Assembly (NCBI RefSeq): GCF_024127895.1
Contig: NZ_JAMYBK010000018.1
Location: 1 to 64,000, forward strand
Length of the DNA stretch: 64,000 bases
Source: Pseudomonas guariconensis
Lineage (GTDB): Bacteria; Pseudomonadota; Gammaproteobacteria; Pseudomonadales; Pseudomonadaceae
Reading direction: 5' to 3'
Position 1 is the first letter of the stretch, and each line of letters begins with the position of its first letter. Below, one piece after another: positions 7,732 through 16,578 of this stretch. Under the pieces are notes generated by a model. It searched no databases. It saw nothing but the letters and a program-made list of their open reading frames with translations, and was not told the origin of the DNA. A program made the translations under genes and the position numbers.

Positions 7732-8958
7732 TCACGCAGAGGTTGCCTGCGCCTGGTCGCTTTCTCGCCGTGCCGTCGCCAGCGGCAGGTACAGGCTGAA
7801 GGTCGCCCCCTTGCCCTCCTCACTGTCGACCTGGATACGCCCGCCGTGAGCCTGGACAATCTGCTCGCAGATGTACAGGCCAAGCCCCAGGCCGCCACTG
7901 GCCTGCTGCGCAGCGACCCGCTCGAACTGCTGGAAGATCCGTTGCTGGTTAGCAGCGCTGATGCCGATGCCCTGGTCCTGAACCTGCACACAGGCCATGC
8001 CGTGCGCCTCGAACACCCGCACCCGTACCGGCCGCCGCTCGCCATAACGCAGGGCATTGGACAACAGGTTGGCCACCACCTGCTCGATGCGGAACTCATC
8101 CCACTCCCCCGGCAATGCCTCGCAGCGCTCCAGTTCGATGTGGGTGTCGAGGGCGGTGGCCTGGGCCGCGAAGTTCTCGACCAACCCCCGTACCAGGTGG
8201 CCGAGATCGAACGGCTGGGTGCGGATCGACAACTTGCCGGTGCGTATCCGCGACACATCGAGCATGTCCTCGATCAGCCGGATCAGGCTGTTGATCTGCC
8301 GTTCGTCACGCTCGACCATGGCGCGCAAGCGGTCTTCGGTGAAGGCCGCGAGGTTGCCCCTGGCCAGGTGCATCTTGCGCAGCTGGGTCTCGAGGATCAG
8401 GCCATTGAGCGGCGTGCGCACCTCGTGCGAGACGATCGACATGAAGTCGTCGCGCATGCGCACCGCATGCTCCAGCTCGCTGCGCGCCACCTGCAGCTGG
8501 GCCAACAACTGCTCCTGCTCCTGGCGGCTGTGCTCGAGGGCTTCCAGTTGGCGATTGAGGGCCTTGCGCTGGCGGTACAGGTCGACGAACACCGAGACCT
8601 TGCTCTTCACCGCCAGGGTATCGAGAGGCTTGTGCAGGAAGTCCACCGCGCCGCTCTCGTAGCCCTTGAAGGCATAGTTCATCTCCCGCCCGGCGGCGCT
8701 GACGAAGACGATCGGGATGCTCTTGGTCTTCTCGATACCGCGCATCAGCTCGGCCAGCTCGAAGCCGTTCATGCCCGGCATCTGCACATCGAGGATGGCC
8801 AGCGCGAACTCATGCTCGAGCATCAGCGACAATGCCTGCTCGGCGGACTGGGCCCTGTGCACTTCGCGATCCGCACCCTGGATCAGGGCGTCGAGGGCCA
8901 GCAGGTTTTCCGGCAGGTCGTCGACGATCAGCAGTTTGGCGATGATATGGCTTAGCAT
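7732..8958 (-). CDS. Receiver-histidine kinase hybrid (REC-HisKA-HATPase)
   Basis: A 408-residue cytoplasmic protein with no membrane segment. An N-terminal receiver (KLLIVDDLPENL, phospho-Asp in AILDVQMPGMNG) is joined by a coiled-coil-like stretch (RQRKALNRQLEALEHSRQEQ) to HisKA with H178 in SIVSHEVRTPLNG and to an HATPase_c domain (NLLSNALRYG, GIGISAANQQRIF, GLGLGLYICEQIV). The layout suggests that phosphorylation of its receiver sets kinase activity. Its start overlaps the cheB stop by 7 nt. Confidence 0.88.
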   Translation of the reverse strand: MLSHIIAKLLIVDDLPENLLALDALIQGADREVHRAQSAEQALSLMLEHEFALAILDVQMPGMNGFELAELMRGIEKTKSIPIVFVSAAGREMNYAFKGYESGAVDFLHKPLDTLAVKSKVSVFVDLYRQRKALNRQLEALEHSRQEQEQLLAQLQVARSELEHAVRMRDDFMSIVSHEVRTPLNGLILETQLRKMHLARGNLAAFTEDRLRAMVERDERQINSLIRLIEDMLDVSRIRTGKLSIRTQPFDLGHLVRGLVENFAAQATALDTHIELERCEALPGEWDEFRIEQVVANLLSNALRYGERRPVRVRVFEAHGMACVQVQDQGIGISAANQQRIFQQFERVAAQQASGGLGLGLYICEQIVQAHGGRIQVDSEEGKGATFSLYLPLATARRESDQAQATSA

Positions 8959-9527
8959 GCGCAGGGTTCCAGGGTCGCGAGCAGTTGCCCGATACCGTTC
9001 AGGGAAAGGATATGGTCGGGCCGATGCAGGGCCAGTGCGGCCTCCGGCATCAGCGCGACCTGTGCGTCGCGGGGGTCCTGGACCACGGTCCGGCCCCCGC
9101 TGTTCTTGATGCAGGCAAGCCCCTGGGCACCGTCTTCGTTGGCACCGGTGAGCAGCACGCCAAGCAAACCGGGGCCATAGGCATCGGCCGCCGACTGGAA
9201 CAGGAAGTCGATCGCCGGGCGGGAGAAATGCACCGGCTCTTCCTGGCTCAGCGACAGGGTCAGGTCACGCTCCACCGACAGGTGGTAGCCAGGCCCGGCC
9301 ACGTAGATCAGCCCCGGCGCGATGCGCTCCTTGTCACGGGCCTCGCGCACTGGCCGGTGCAGGCGCCGCTGCAGCACCTCGGCCAGCTGGCTGTGGCGGT
9401 CGTCAGGCAGGTGCAACACGCACAGCACCGGGATGCCGAACCCCGGCGGCAAGGCACCGAGCACCTTGAACAGCGCCGCGACACCGCCGGCCGAAGCGCC
9501 GATGACCACCGCCTCTACACCGTTCAT
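8952..9527 (-). CDS. CheB-type methylesterase without receiver domain
   Basis: A 191-residue stand-alone CheB catalytic domain. The nucleophile motif is IGASAGG (S12), with LHLPDD (His) and the TGANEDGAQG loop (Asp) completing the Ser-His-Asp triad. Classical CheB has an N-terminal receiver that gates the esterase; here it is missing, so control must come from elsewhere, perhaps from the adjacent receiver proteins. ATG 9527 overlaps the cheR stop (ATGA), indicating translational coupling. No chemoreceptor, CheA or CheW gene is close by. Confidence 0.87.
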   Translation of the reverse strand: MNGVEAVVIGASAGGVAALFKVLGALPPGFGIPVLCVLHLPDDRHSQLAEVLQRRLHRPVREARDKERIAPGLIYVAGPGYHLSVERDLTLSLSQEEPVHFSRPAIDFLFQSAADAYGPGLLGVLLTGANEDGAQGLACIKNSGGRTVVQDPRDAQVALMPEAALALHRPDHILSLNGIGQLLATLEPCAC

Positions 9528-10345
9528 GATTTGCGGTAGATCCGTTCGGGCCGTACCAGCGCCTCGAAACGCTCGCCGTAGGCGGAAAAGTCCACCGACT
9601 CCTTGCTGCCCAGGACCAGGAAGCCGCGGTGGCACAACGACTCGTGGAACAGGCCCAGGGCGCGGTCCTGCAGGTCCTTGTTGAAATAGATCAGCACGTT
9701 GCGGCAAGACACCAGCTGGGTCTCGGAGAACACGCTGTCGGTGGCCAGGCTGTGGTCGGCGAAGGTCACGTTGTCGCGCAGGCTGGCGTCCATGATCCCG
9801 TTGCCATAGGCGGCGGTGTAGTACTCGGAGAAGTCGCGACGCCCACCGGCCTTGCGGTAGTTCTCGGCATACTTGTGCAGGTCCTGCAGCGAGTAGATGC
9901 CTTGCTTGGCTTTTTCCAGCGAGTGCGGGTTGATGTCGGTGGCATAGATGATGGTGCGCTCGAGCAGGCCTTCCTCGTGCAGCAGGATGGCCATCGAATA
10001 GACTTCCTCGCCCGTGCTGCAACCGGCGATCCATACCTTGAGCGACGGCCAGGTGCGCAGCAGCGGCACCACCTCGTTGCGCAGCGCGAGGAAGTGCCCC
10101 GGGTCGCGGAACATCTCGCTGACCGGGATCGTCAGGTACTGCAGCAGCTGCATGAACATGCCCGGGTCGTGCAGCACCCGCTCCTGCAGCGCCGACACCG
10201 TACGGCAGTCGAACTGGCGCAAGGCATGCAGGATCCGGCGCTTGATCGAAGCGCCGGAATAATCGCGGAAATCGTAGCTGTACTTGAGGTAGATCGCCTC
10301 GATCAGCAGCCGGATCTCGATATCGGTGTTACGTTCGCTAGTCAA
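9524..10345 (-). CDS. CheR-type protein methyltransferase, TTG start
   Basis: 273 residues, SAM-dependent glutamate methyltransferase of the CheR family. The all-alpha N-domain starts with TSERNTDIEIRLLIEAIYLK and includes DFRDYSGASIKRRI; the SAM-binding domain has WIAGCSTGEEVYS and, further on, CRNVLIYF. The start is inferred as TTG at 10345: it has GGAG 5 nt upstream, overlaps the kinase stop (TTGA) and gives the family N-terminus. No upstream ATG gives a plausible protein. It probably methylates a target controlled by the neighbouring kinases rather than a chemoreceptor. Confidence 0.87.
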   Translation of the reverse strand: MTSERNTDIEIRLLIEAIYLKYSYDFRDYSGASIKRRILHALRQFDCRTVSALQERVLHDPGMFMQLLQYLTIPVSEMFRDPGHFLALRNEVVPLLRTWPSLKVWIAGCSTGEEVYSMAILLHEEGLLERTIIYATDINPHSLEKAKQGIYSLQDLHKYAENYRKAGGRRDFSEYYTAAYGNGIMDASLRDNVTFADHSLATDSVFSETQLVSCRNVLIYFNKDLQDRALGLFHESLCHRGFLVLGSKESVDFSAYGERFEALVRPERIYRKS

Positions 10346-13300
10346 ATTCGCTCCAGTTGCGGCAGCCAGACACGGATCAGGGAAAACAGCCGGTCCAGGT
10401 CGATCGGCTTGGCCAGGTAGTCGTTGGCACCGGCCTGCAGGCAACGCTGCTGGTCATCCTTCATCGCCTTGGCGGTCACGGCGATGATCGGCAGCTTGCG
10501 CCAGCGGGGCTGTTGGCGGATCAGCCGGGTCGCCTCGTAGCCGTCCATCTCCGGCATCATCACGTCCATCAGCACCAGGTCGATGTCCTCGTGCAGCTCC
10601 AGGCGCTCGATGGCCTCGCGCCCGTTGCGGCCGATCTCGACGATGGCGCCCTTGTGCTCCAAGGCGCTGGTCAGGGCGAAGATGTTGCGCACATCGTCGT
10701 CCACCAGCAGGATCCTGCGCCCTTCGAAGACCTTGTCGCGGCTGCGCGCGGTCTTGAGCATGCGTTGGCGCTCGTGGGACAGCTGCGACTCGACCTTGTG
10801 CAGGAACAGGGTGACCTCGTCGAGCAGGCGCTCCGGCGAGCGCGCGCCCTTGATGATGATCGAGCGCGAGTACTTGAGCAGATCGGCCTCTTCCTCGCGG
10901 GTGAGGTTGCGCCCGGTGTAGACGATCACCGGCGGGAAGGCGCGGATCTGCTCGCAGGTCATGCGCTTGAGCAGCTCGTTGCCGAGCATGTCCGGCAGCT
11001 TCAGGTCGATGATCATGCAGTCGTAGACGTGCTCGCGCAACAGCGCCAGGGCGTCCTGGGCCAGGGCCACGGCAGTGATCTCGATGTCGTCGTCGCCGAT
11101 CAGCCGAGCGATGCTCTCGCGCTGCAGGTCATCGTCCTCCACCAGCAGGATGTGCTTGAGCTTCTGGGTGAGCTTGGCTTCCAGGCGGGCGAACACGTCC
11201 TTGAGCTCCTCGCGGCTGGTGGGCTTGACCGCATAGCCCACCGCGCCCATGTGCATGGCCGCCTCGACGCGGTCCTCCACCGAGAGGATGTGCACCGGGA
11301 TGTGGCGGGTCGAGGCCTGCTCCTTGAGGCGCTGCAGCACGGTGAGCCCGGAGTGGTCGGGCAGGCGCATGTCGAGCAGGATGGCGTCCGGCGTGTATTG
11401 CACGGCCAGGGCGAAGCCTTCGTCGGCGGCCTGGGCCACCAGGCAGTCGTAGCCCAGCTCGTGGGCCAGGTCGAAAAGGATACGGGCGAAGTTCGGCTCG
11501 TCCTCGACTACCAGGATGCAGCGCCGGGTGAACGGCGCTCGCTCGCGGTCGTCGGCGAATGCCGGGGCCTGGCGTGGCGCCTGGACGGGCACGGGCACCG
11601 GCATCGTCAGCGGTGCCGGCGGTTCATCGGCGTCAGGTCGCGGGCTGTGCGCGTGGTCCTGTTCCTCCGGTGCCTCGTAACGCGCCGGCAGGACCAGGCT
11701 GAACACGCTGCCCTGGCCAGGGCTGCTGTCGACGCTGATGTGTCCGCCGAGCAGGTGGGCAAGGTCGCGGGAGATCGACAGGCCCAGGCCGGTGCCGCCA
11801 TAGCGGCGGTTGCTGGTGCCGTCGACCTGGTGAAAGGCGCCGAAGATCGCCTGCTGCTGGTCGGCGGCGATGCCGATGCCACTGTCGCGCACGGTGAAGA
11901 CGATGCCCTGCCCGGCCTGCTGGCTGATGTCCAGGCTGACCTGGCCGTGCTCGGTGAACTTGATGGCGTTGGACAACAGGTTCTTGAGAATCTGCTCCAG
12001 GCGCTGGCGGTCGGTGAACAAGGTCGCCGGCACCTGCGGCTCGACCTGCACCTTGAAGGCCAGGCCCTTGTCCTGGGCCAGGGGCTGGAACATGGCCTGC
12101 AACCCTTCTACCAGGCGTTCGAGCTGGGTGGGCTCCGGACGTACCTCGAGCTTGCCGGCCTCGACCTTGGCGATGTCCAGGATGTCGTTGATCAGGTTGA
12201 GCAGGTCGTTACCGGCCGAGTAGATCGACTCGGCGAACTTGACCTGTTCCTCGCTGAGGTTGCCTTCGGCGTTCTCGGCCAGCAGCTTGGCCAGGATCAG
12301 CGAGCTGTTGAGCGGCGTGCGCAACTCGTGGGACATGTTGGCGAGGAACTCGGACTTGTACCTGTTCGAGCGCTGCAGGTCCTCGGCGCGAGCCTGCAAT
12401 TCCAGCTGGGCTTGGTTCAGCTCGCTGTTCTTGCGGTCCAGGGCCTCGGTGCGCTCGGCCAACTGCTCGTTGGTCTGCTCGAGCTCTGCCTGCTGGGTCT
12501 CCAGATGGGCCTGGGACTCCTTGAGCACCCGCGACTGTTCTTCCAGTTCCTCGTTGGCGGTCTTGAGCTCTTCCTGCTGGACCTGCAGCTCTTCGTTGAG
12601 CTGCTGGGTCTCGGCCAGCACCTCCTGCAGACGCTGGCGGTAGCGGGCGGTTTCGATGGAAATGCCCAAGTTGCCGCCGACCTGCTGCAACAGCTCGCCG
12701 TCGCGTTCGTGCAACGGCCGCAAGAAGCCCAGCTCGATGACGCCATTGACCTGGCCGTCATCGCTGAGCGGCATCAGCAAGGCACTGCGTGGCAGGCCGC
12801 TGCCCAGGCCGGAGCTCAGGCGGTAGTAGTCTTGCGGCAGATCGTCCAGGCGCAGCAGGCGCGACTGGCGAACCGCCTGGGCCAGCAGCCCTTCCTGGCT
12901 GCCGAGCCGTTGCTCGCGGGCCTGTTCCTCGGCATCCAGCCCATAGCTGGCTACCCGAACCAGATGCCCCTGCTCGTCGCGTATGTAGAAGGCCCCTACT
13001 ACGCTGCCCAGGTAGCTGGCGAAGAAACGCAAGACATTGTCGCCGAGCATGGGCAGGGTCAACTGGCCCAGCACCTGCTCGGCCAACTGGGTCTGGCCGT
13101 TGCGCAGCCAGGCCTGTTGCTCCAGCCGCTCGGCCGCGCGCTGCTGGGCCTGCAGGTTGTCGACATAGCTGTCGGACAGCGCCAGCAGGTCACGCCGGCC
13201 CAAGTACGCCAGCAGCCCGGTCAGGGCGACGATCAACGCCACGAAGACGCTGATGGCCGTCATCGTGACGGTGTTGACCGTCGCATTGCGCGTCATGCGC

Positions 13301-13815
13301 AGTTGCTGCTCGCTGGCGATGAGATCGTCGAACTCCTTGCGGATCTCGTCGGTCAGGCGCTTGCCCTGGCCGTTGCCAATGCTGCTCTGGTAGTCGCCCT
13401 GGTTGCGGCGCAGGGCGATCATGGCGCCGCCGAAGTCGTTCCAGGCGCGCTGCAAGGCGATCAGCCGGTCGATGCGCTCGACCTGCTGCGGGTTGTCCGC
13501 CACCATGGCGCGCAGGCTCTGCAGGCTGCTGAAGATGCGTGGCTTGGCCACCTCGTACGGGTCGAGGAAGCGCTCGTCGCCGGTGATCAGGAAACCGCGC
13601 ATGCCGGTTTCCATGTCGATCGAAAGCTTGACCGTCTCGTTGGCATTGCCGATCACCTGATCGGTATGCTCGACCCACTGCATGGCCGAGAGCAGGTAGT
13701 TGATCACCGCGACGAAGGCCACGGCGCCCAGCAGGCCCACCCCCAGGGGGAGACCGATGTTGCGGCTCAACAGCTTGCGAAAGCTTTGCTGATCCATCGA
13801 GGCTGCTTGAATCAT
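10342..13815 (-). CDS. Large hybrid sensor kinase: CHASE3-GAF-HisKA-HATPase-three receivers
   Basis: 1157 residues. TM1 at about 20-40, a CHASE3-like extracellular helical domain (IDMETGMRGFLITGDERFL) to about 180, TM2 at about 185-208, a GAF-like domain, a long coiled coil (about 400-480) and HisKA with H496 in ANMSHELRTPLNS. HATPase_c follows (NLLSNAIKFTEHG, GLGLSISRDLA), then three receivers starting CILVVEDEPNFA, HILLVEDDDLQR and RILLVDDDVRNI. It is the first gene of the cluster kinase-cheR-cheB-kinase-receiver. ATG 13815 is used; ATG 13797 is an equal alternative, and neither has a good ribosome-binding site. Signal unknown. Confidence 0.88.
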   Translation of the reverse strand: MIQAASMDQQSFRKLLSRNIGLPLGVGLLGAVAFVAVINYLLSAMQWVEHTDQVIGNANETVKLSIDMETGMRGFLITGDERFLDPYEVAKPRIFSSLQSLRAMVADNPQQVERIDRLIALQRAWNDFGGAMIALRRNQGDYQSSIGNGQGKRLTDEIRKEFDDLIASEQQLRMTRNATVNTVTMTAISVFVALIVALTGLLAYLGRRDLLALSDSYVDNLQAQQRAAERLEQQAWLRNGQTQLAEQVLGQLTLPMLGDNVLRFFASYLGSVVGAFYIRDEQGHLVRVASYGLDAEEQAREQRLGSQEGLLAQAVRQSRLLRLDDLPQDYYRLSSGLGSGLPRSALLMPLSDDGQVNGVIELGFLRPLHERDGELLQQVGGNLGISIETARYRQRLQEVLAETQQLNEELQVQQEELKTANEELEEQSRVLKESQAHLETQQAELEQTNEQLAERTEALDRKNSELNQAQLELQARAEDLQRSNRYKSEFLANMSHELRTPLNSSLILAKLLAENAEGNLSEEQVKFAESIYSAGNDLLNLINDILDIAKVEAGKLEVRPEPTQLERLVEGLQAMFQPLAQDKGLAFKVQVEPQVPATLFTDRQRLEQILKNLLSNAIKFTEHGQVSLDISQQAGQGIVFTVRDSGIGIAADQQQAIFGAFHQVDGTSNRRYGGTGLGLSISRDLAHLLGGHISVDSSPGQGSVFSLVLPARYEAPEEQDHAHSPRPDADEPPAPLTMPVPVPVQAPRQAPAFADDRERAPFTRRCILVVEDEPNFARILFDLAHELGYDCLVAQAADEGFALAVQYTPDAILLDMRLPDHSGLTVLQRLKEQASTRHIPVHILSVEDRVEAAMHMGAVGYAVKPTSREELKDVFARLEAKLTQKLKHILLVEDDDLQRESIARLIGDDDIEITAVALAQDALALLREHVYDCMIIDLKLPDMLGNELLKRMTCEQIRAFPPVIVYTGRNLTREEEADLLKYSRSIIIKGARSPERLLDEVTLFLHKVESQLSHERQRMLKTARSRDKVFEGRRILLVDDDVRNIFALTSALEHKGAIVEIGRNGREAIERLELHEDIDLVLMDVMMPEMDGYEATRLIRQQPRWRKLPIIAVTAKAMKDDQQRCLQAGANDYLAKPIDLDRLFSLIRVWLPQLERI

Positions 13816-14061
13816 CTGAAAACGCCTGAGCGAAAAAAGTCCATTGAAGGGCCTGGTGGGCAGGTCCTGCCGCTGCGCCCACTGGCTTCATAGCGAGTCT
13901 AACCAGCTTTGCCAGGTCTGACAGGGCACTTAGCCAGTATTTGAAGGTACCCTGCGCCAATCGTTCCCTGGAAAGGTGCCGATCGTTATGCTGGGGGAAC
14001 TTCTGCCAGCGCCGCAGGCACTGAGTAGAAATCCCCTTTTCCCTGAACAGGACCCCGGATC

Positions 14062-14412
14062 ATGCAACTTCTGGTAGTCGAAGACGACGACATCGTACGC
14101 ATGCTGATGGTCGAAGTGCTCGACGAGTTGGGCTATACGGCCATCGAAGCAGCGAGCGCCACTGCCGCGCTGGAGATCCTCGAGGATCCCGGGCAGCCCC
14201 TGGCCCTGCTGATGACCGATGTGGGCCTGCCAGACATGCGCGGCGAGGAACTGGCGGCCCGGGCGCGGCAGGCAAGGCCACAACTGCCGGTGCTGTTCGC
14301 CAGCGGCTATGCCGAAAGCGTCGAGGTGCCGCCGGGCATGCACCTGATCGGCAAGCCGTTCAGCATCGAGCAGTTGCGTGAAAAGGTGGTGGGGATACTG
14401 GGTACGCCGTGA
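14062..14412 (+). CDS. Single-domain response regulator (receiver)
   Basis: 116 residues, one receiver domain: acidic pocket LLVVEDDD, phospho-Asp D53 in LMTDVGLPDMRG, Thr/Ser position in FASGYAES and Lys in IGKPFS. No output domain. It is divergent from the five-gene signalling cluster, with about 245 nt between, and is a plausible further phosphoacceptor for the hybrid kinase. It closely resembles the receiver at the C-terminus of the 35.7-kb kinase in layout. Confidence 0.85.
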   Translation: MQLLVVEDDDIVRMLMVEVLDELGYTAIEAASATAALEILEDPGQPLALLMTDVGLPDMRGEELAARARQARPQLPVLFASGYAESVEVPPGMHLIGKPFSIEQLREKVVGILGTP

Positions 14413-14483
14413 GGTGCGGGGACAGGGCCATTCCCATCGACTCATGATTAAATAGCACCTTTTGACCCCCAAGGCCCTCCCCC

Positions 14484-15800
14484 ATGCTCCACGTCCTGGT
14501 CATCGGCTACGTCTGGCCCGAGCCTCGTTCCTCCGCCGCCGGCGGGCACATGATGCAGATCCTCGAAAGCTTCCTGGCCCACGGCTGGCGCATCACCTTC
14601 GCCAGCCCGGCAAGCGTCGGCGAGCACAAGGCCGACCTCGCCGCGCTGGGTATCGCCGAACAGGCCATCGCCCTCAACGATGAAAGCTTCGACCGCTTCG
14701 TCGTCGACCTGGCCCCGGACGTCGTGCTGTTCGACCGTTTCATGATGGAGGAGCAGTTCGGCTGGCGGGTGGCGAAACATTGCCCGCAGGCCCTGCGCGT
14801 CCTGGAGACCTCCGACCTGCAGAGCCTGCGCGAGGCCCGCCACCAGCTGCTGCGCCGGCGCTTGGTGGAGGGCCTGGACCCCAACGATTTCCGCGCCCTG
14901 TTCAACACCAGCGGCCCCGACCTGTTCCGCCAGATGGCGCCGGCCGACCTGACCCAGCGGGAACTGGCGGCGATCTACCGCAGCGACCTGTCGCTGATCA
15001 TCTCCGACGTGGAGATCGACCTGCTGGTCAACGGCTTCGGCGTGCCGGACTACCTGCTGCACTGGTGCCCGCTGATGCTCGACCCGGCCACCCAGAGCCT
15101 GCGCCCGTACGCCGAACGCCAGCACTTCCTGAGCATCGGTAATTTCCGCCATGCGCCGAACTGGGACGCGGTGCTGTGGATGAAGCACAACCTCTGGCCG
15201 ATGATCCGCCGGCGCCTGCCCGACGCCCAGTTGCATCTGTACGGTGCCTATACCCCACCCAAGGCCACGGCCCTGCACAACCCGCGCGAAGGCTTCCATG
15301 TGCAGGACTGGGCCGAGGATGCCCTGGCGGTGATGAGCGCCGCGCGCATCTGCCTCGCGCCGCTGCGCTTCGGTGCCGGCATCAAGGGCAAGCTGACCGA
15401 CGCCATGCTCTGCGGCACACCCAGCGTGACCACGCCGATCGGTGCCGAGGCCATGCATGGCCCACTGCCCTGGCCCGGCGCGGTGGCGAGCACCGCCGAA
15501 GGGCTGGCCGAGGCCGCCGTGCGTCTGTACAGCGACGAAGCAGCCTGGCAGCAGGCGCAAGCTGCCTGCGCGCCATTGCTCCAGGCGCGCTACGACCAGC
15601 GTCGCCACGGCCCGGCCCTGGTCGAGCGGATCGAACACAGCCTGGCGCACCTGGCCGAGCAGCGCCTGTACAACTTCACCGGCGCCATGCTGCGCCATCA
15701 CCAGCACAAGAGCACCCAGTACATGGCCCAATGGATCGAGGCGAAGAACCGCCTGGCCGACGTGCAGGCCACTAGCGCCGCAGCAGATAGGTGTCCATGA
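14484..15800 (+). CDS. Glycosyltransferase, GT-B fold
   Basis: 438 residues. The start LHVLVIGYVWPEPRSSAAGG with its Gly-rich loop and the C-terminal LAPLRFGAGIKGKLTDAM plus CGTPSVTTPIGAEAM match GT4/GT1-type enzymes that transfer sugar from a nucleotide donor. No signal peptide or membrane segment is evident, so it is probably cytoplasmic. Acceptor unknown; no polysaccharide cluster is next to it. Its 3' end overlaps the convergent cobF by 29 nt. Confidence 0.8.
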   Translation: MLHVLVIGYVWPEPRSSAAGGHMMQILESFLAHGWRITFASPASVGEHKADLAALGIAEQAIALNDESFDRFVVDLAPDVVLFDRFMMEEQFGWRVAKHCPQALRVLETSDLQSLREARHQLLRRRLVEGLDPNDFRALFNTSGPDLFRQMAPADLTQRELAAIYRSDLSLIISDVEIDLLVNGFGVPDYLLHWCPLMLDPATQSLRPYAERQHFLSIGNFRHAPNWDAVLWMKHNLWPMIRRRLPDAQLHLYGAYTPPKATALHNPREGFHVQDWAEDALAVMSAARICLAPLRFGAGIKGKLTDAMLCGTPSVTTPIGAEAMHGPLPWPGAVASTAEGLAEAAVRLYSDEAAWQQAQAACAPLLQARYDQRRHGPALVERIEHSLAHLAEQRLYNFTGAMLRHHQHKSTQYMAQWIEAKNRLADVQATSAAADRCP

Positions 15801-16515
15801 TCCAGCCCTTGCGCCGCCGCGCCTGCTCGCGGGCCTCGAGGATCTGCGCCTTGACCGCCACCAGGGGCCCGGCGATGAGTATCTCGTCGGCGCTGCCCAG
15901 GTAGGCGCCCCAGTAGATCGTCAGCCCCGGGTCGTCGAGTTCGGCGAAGGCACACTGGCCGTCGAGCATCACCACCACGTTGTCGATACGCGCCTGCCCG
16001 GCCAGGCGCCGGCCCGGCAGCACGGTGAGCGGCTCGCCGATACGGTTGAGGGGAATCTGGTGACGCGCCGCCAGGGCCTGTACGCTGCTGATCCCCGGAA
16101 TCACCTCCAGGCGCAGCGCCACACCCCGTTCACGGACCAGGTCGAGGATGCGCAGGGTGCTGTCGTACAGCCCCGGCTCGCCCCACAGCAGGAAGGCGCC
16201 GACATCCTCGACGCCAAGTTCGTCCTCCAGCAGGCGGGCATACAGGGCGGCACGTTGCTGGTGCCAGTCCTGCACCGCACCGACATAGTCCGGCGCTTGG
16301 CCATCGCGACGCGGGTCCTCGACCTGCACCAGGCGGTAACCACCTTGCGGCCGGTAGCGCTCGAGGATGGCCTTGCGCAGGCGCACCAGCTCATCCTTGT
16401 CGGTGCCCTTGTCCAGCACGAAGAACACCGAGGCGCGCCGCAGCGCGTCCACCGCTTCGAAGGTGACCTGGCGAGGATCGCCTGGCCCGATGCCAATCAG
16501 TAGGAGTTGTTTCAT
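15772..16515 (-). CDS. cobF: Precorrin-6A synthase (deacetylating)
   Basis: 247 residues, aerobic cobalamin pathway: CobF methylates precorrin-5 at C-1 and releases acetate to give precorrin-6A. The tetrapyrrole-methylase fold is shown by KQLLLIGIGPGDPRQVT at the N-terminus, FLLWGEPGLYDSTLRI, and VIPGISSVQALAARH. DKGTDKDELVRLRK is typical of CobF rather than other methylases. ATG 16515 has GGGG just upstream and gives the family N-terminus. No other cob gene is nearby, as is usual for the scattered cob genes of Pseudomonas. Confidence 0.9.
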   Translation of the reverse strand: MKQLLLIGIGPGDPRQVTFEAVDALRRASVFFVLDKGTDKDELVRLRKAILERYRPQGGYRLVQVEDPRRDGQAPDYVGAVQDWHQQRAALYARLLEDELGVEDVGAFLLWGEPGLYDSTLRILDLVRERGVALRLEVIPGISSVQALAARHQIPLNRIGEPLTVLPGRRLAGQARIDNVVVMLDGQCAFAELDDPGLTIYWGAYLGSADEILIAGPLVAVKAQILEAREQARRRKGWIMDTYLLRR

Positions 16516-16578
16516 CGCCCCGCCCGTCCGCAAACCAGCGGCCATTGTCGACCGTCCGCCCGCATCGGGTAAAGCGTC

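Noticed and set aside
10357..13893. A 1178-codon open frame on the plus strand opposite the large hybrid kinase
   Set aside because: It is the antisense shadow of a gene with clear kinase and receiver motifs; its translation is rich in repeated Gln, Val, His and Leu without family features, as expected in GC-rich DNA.
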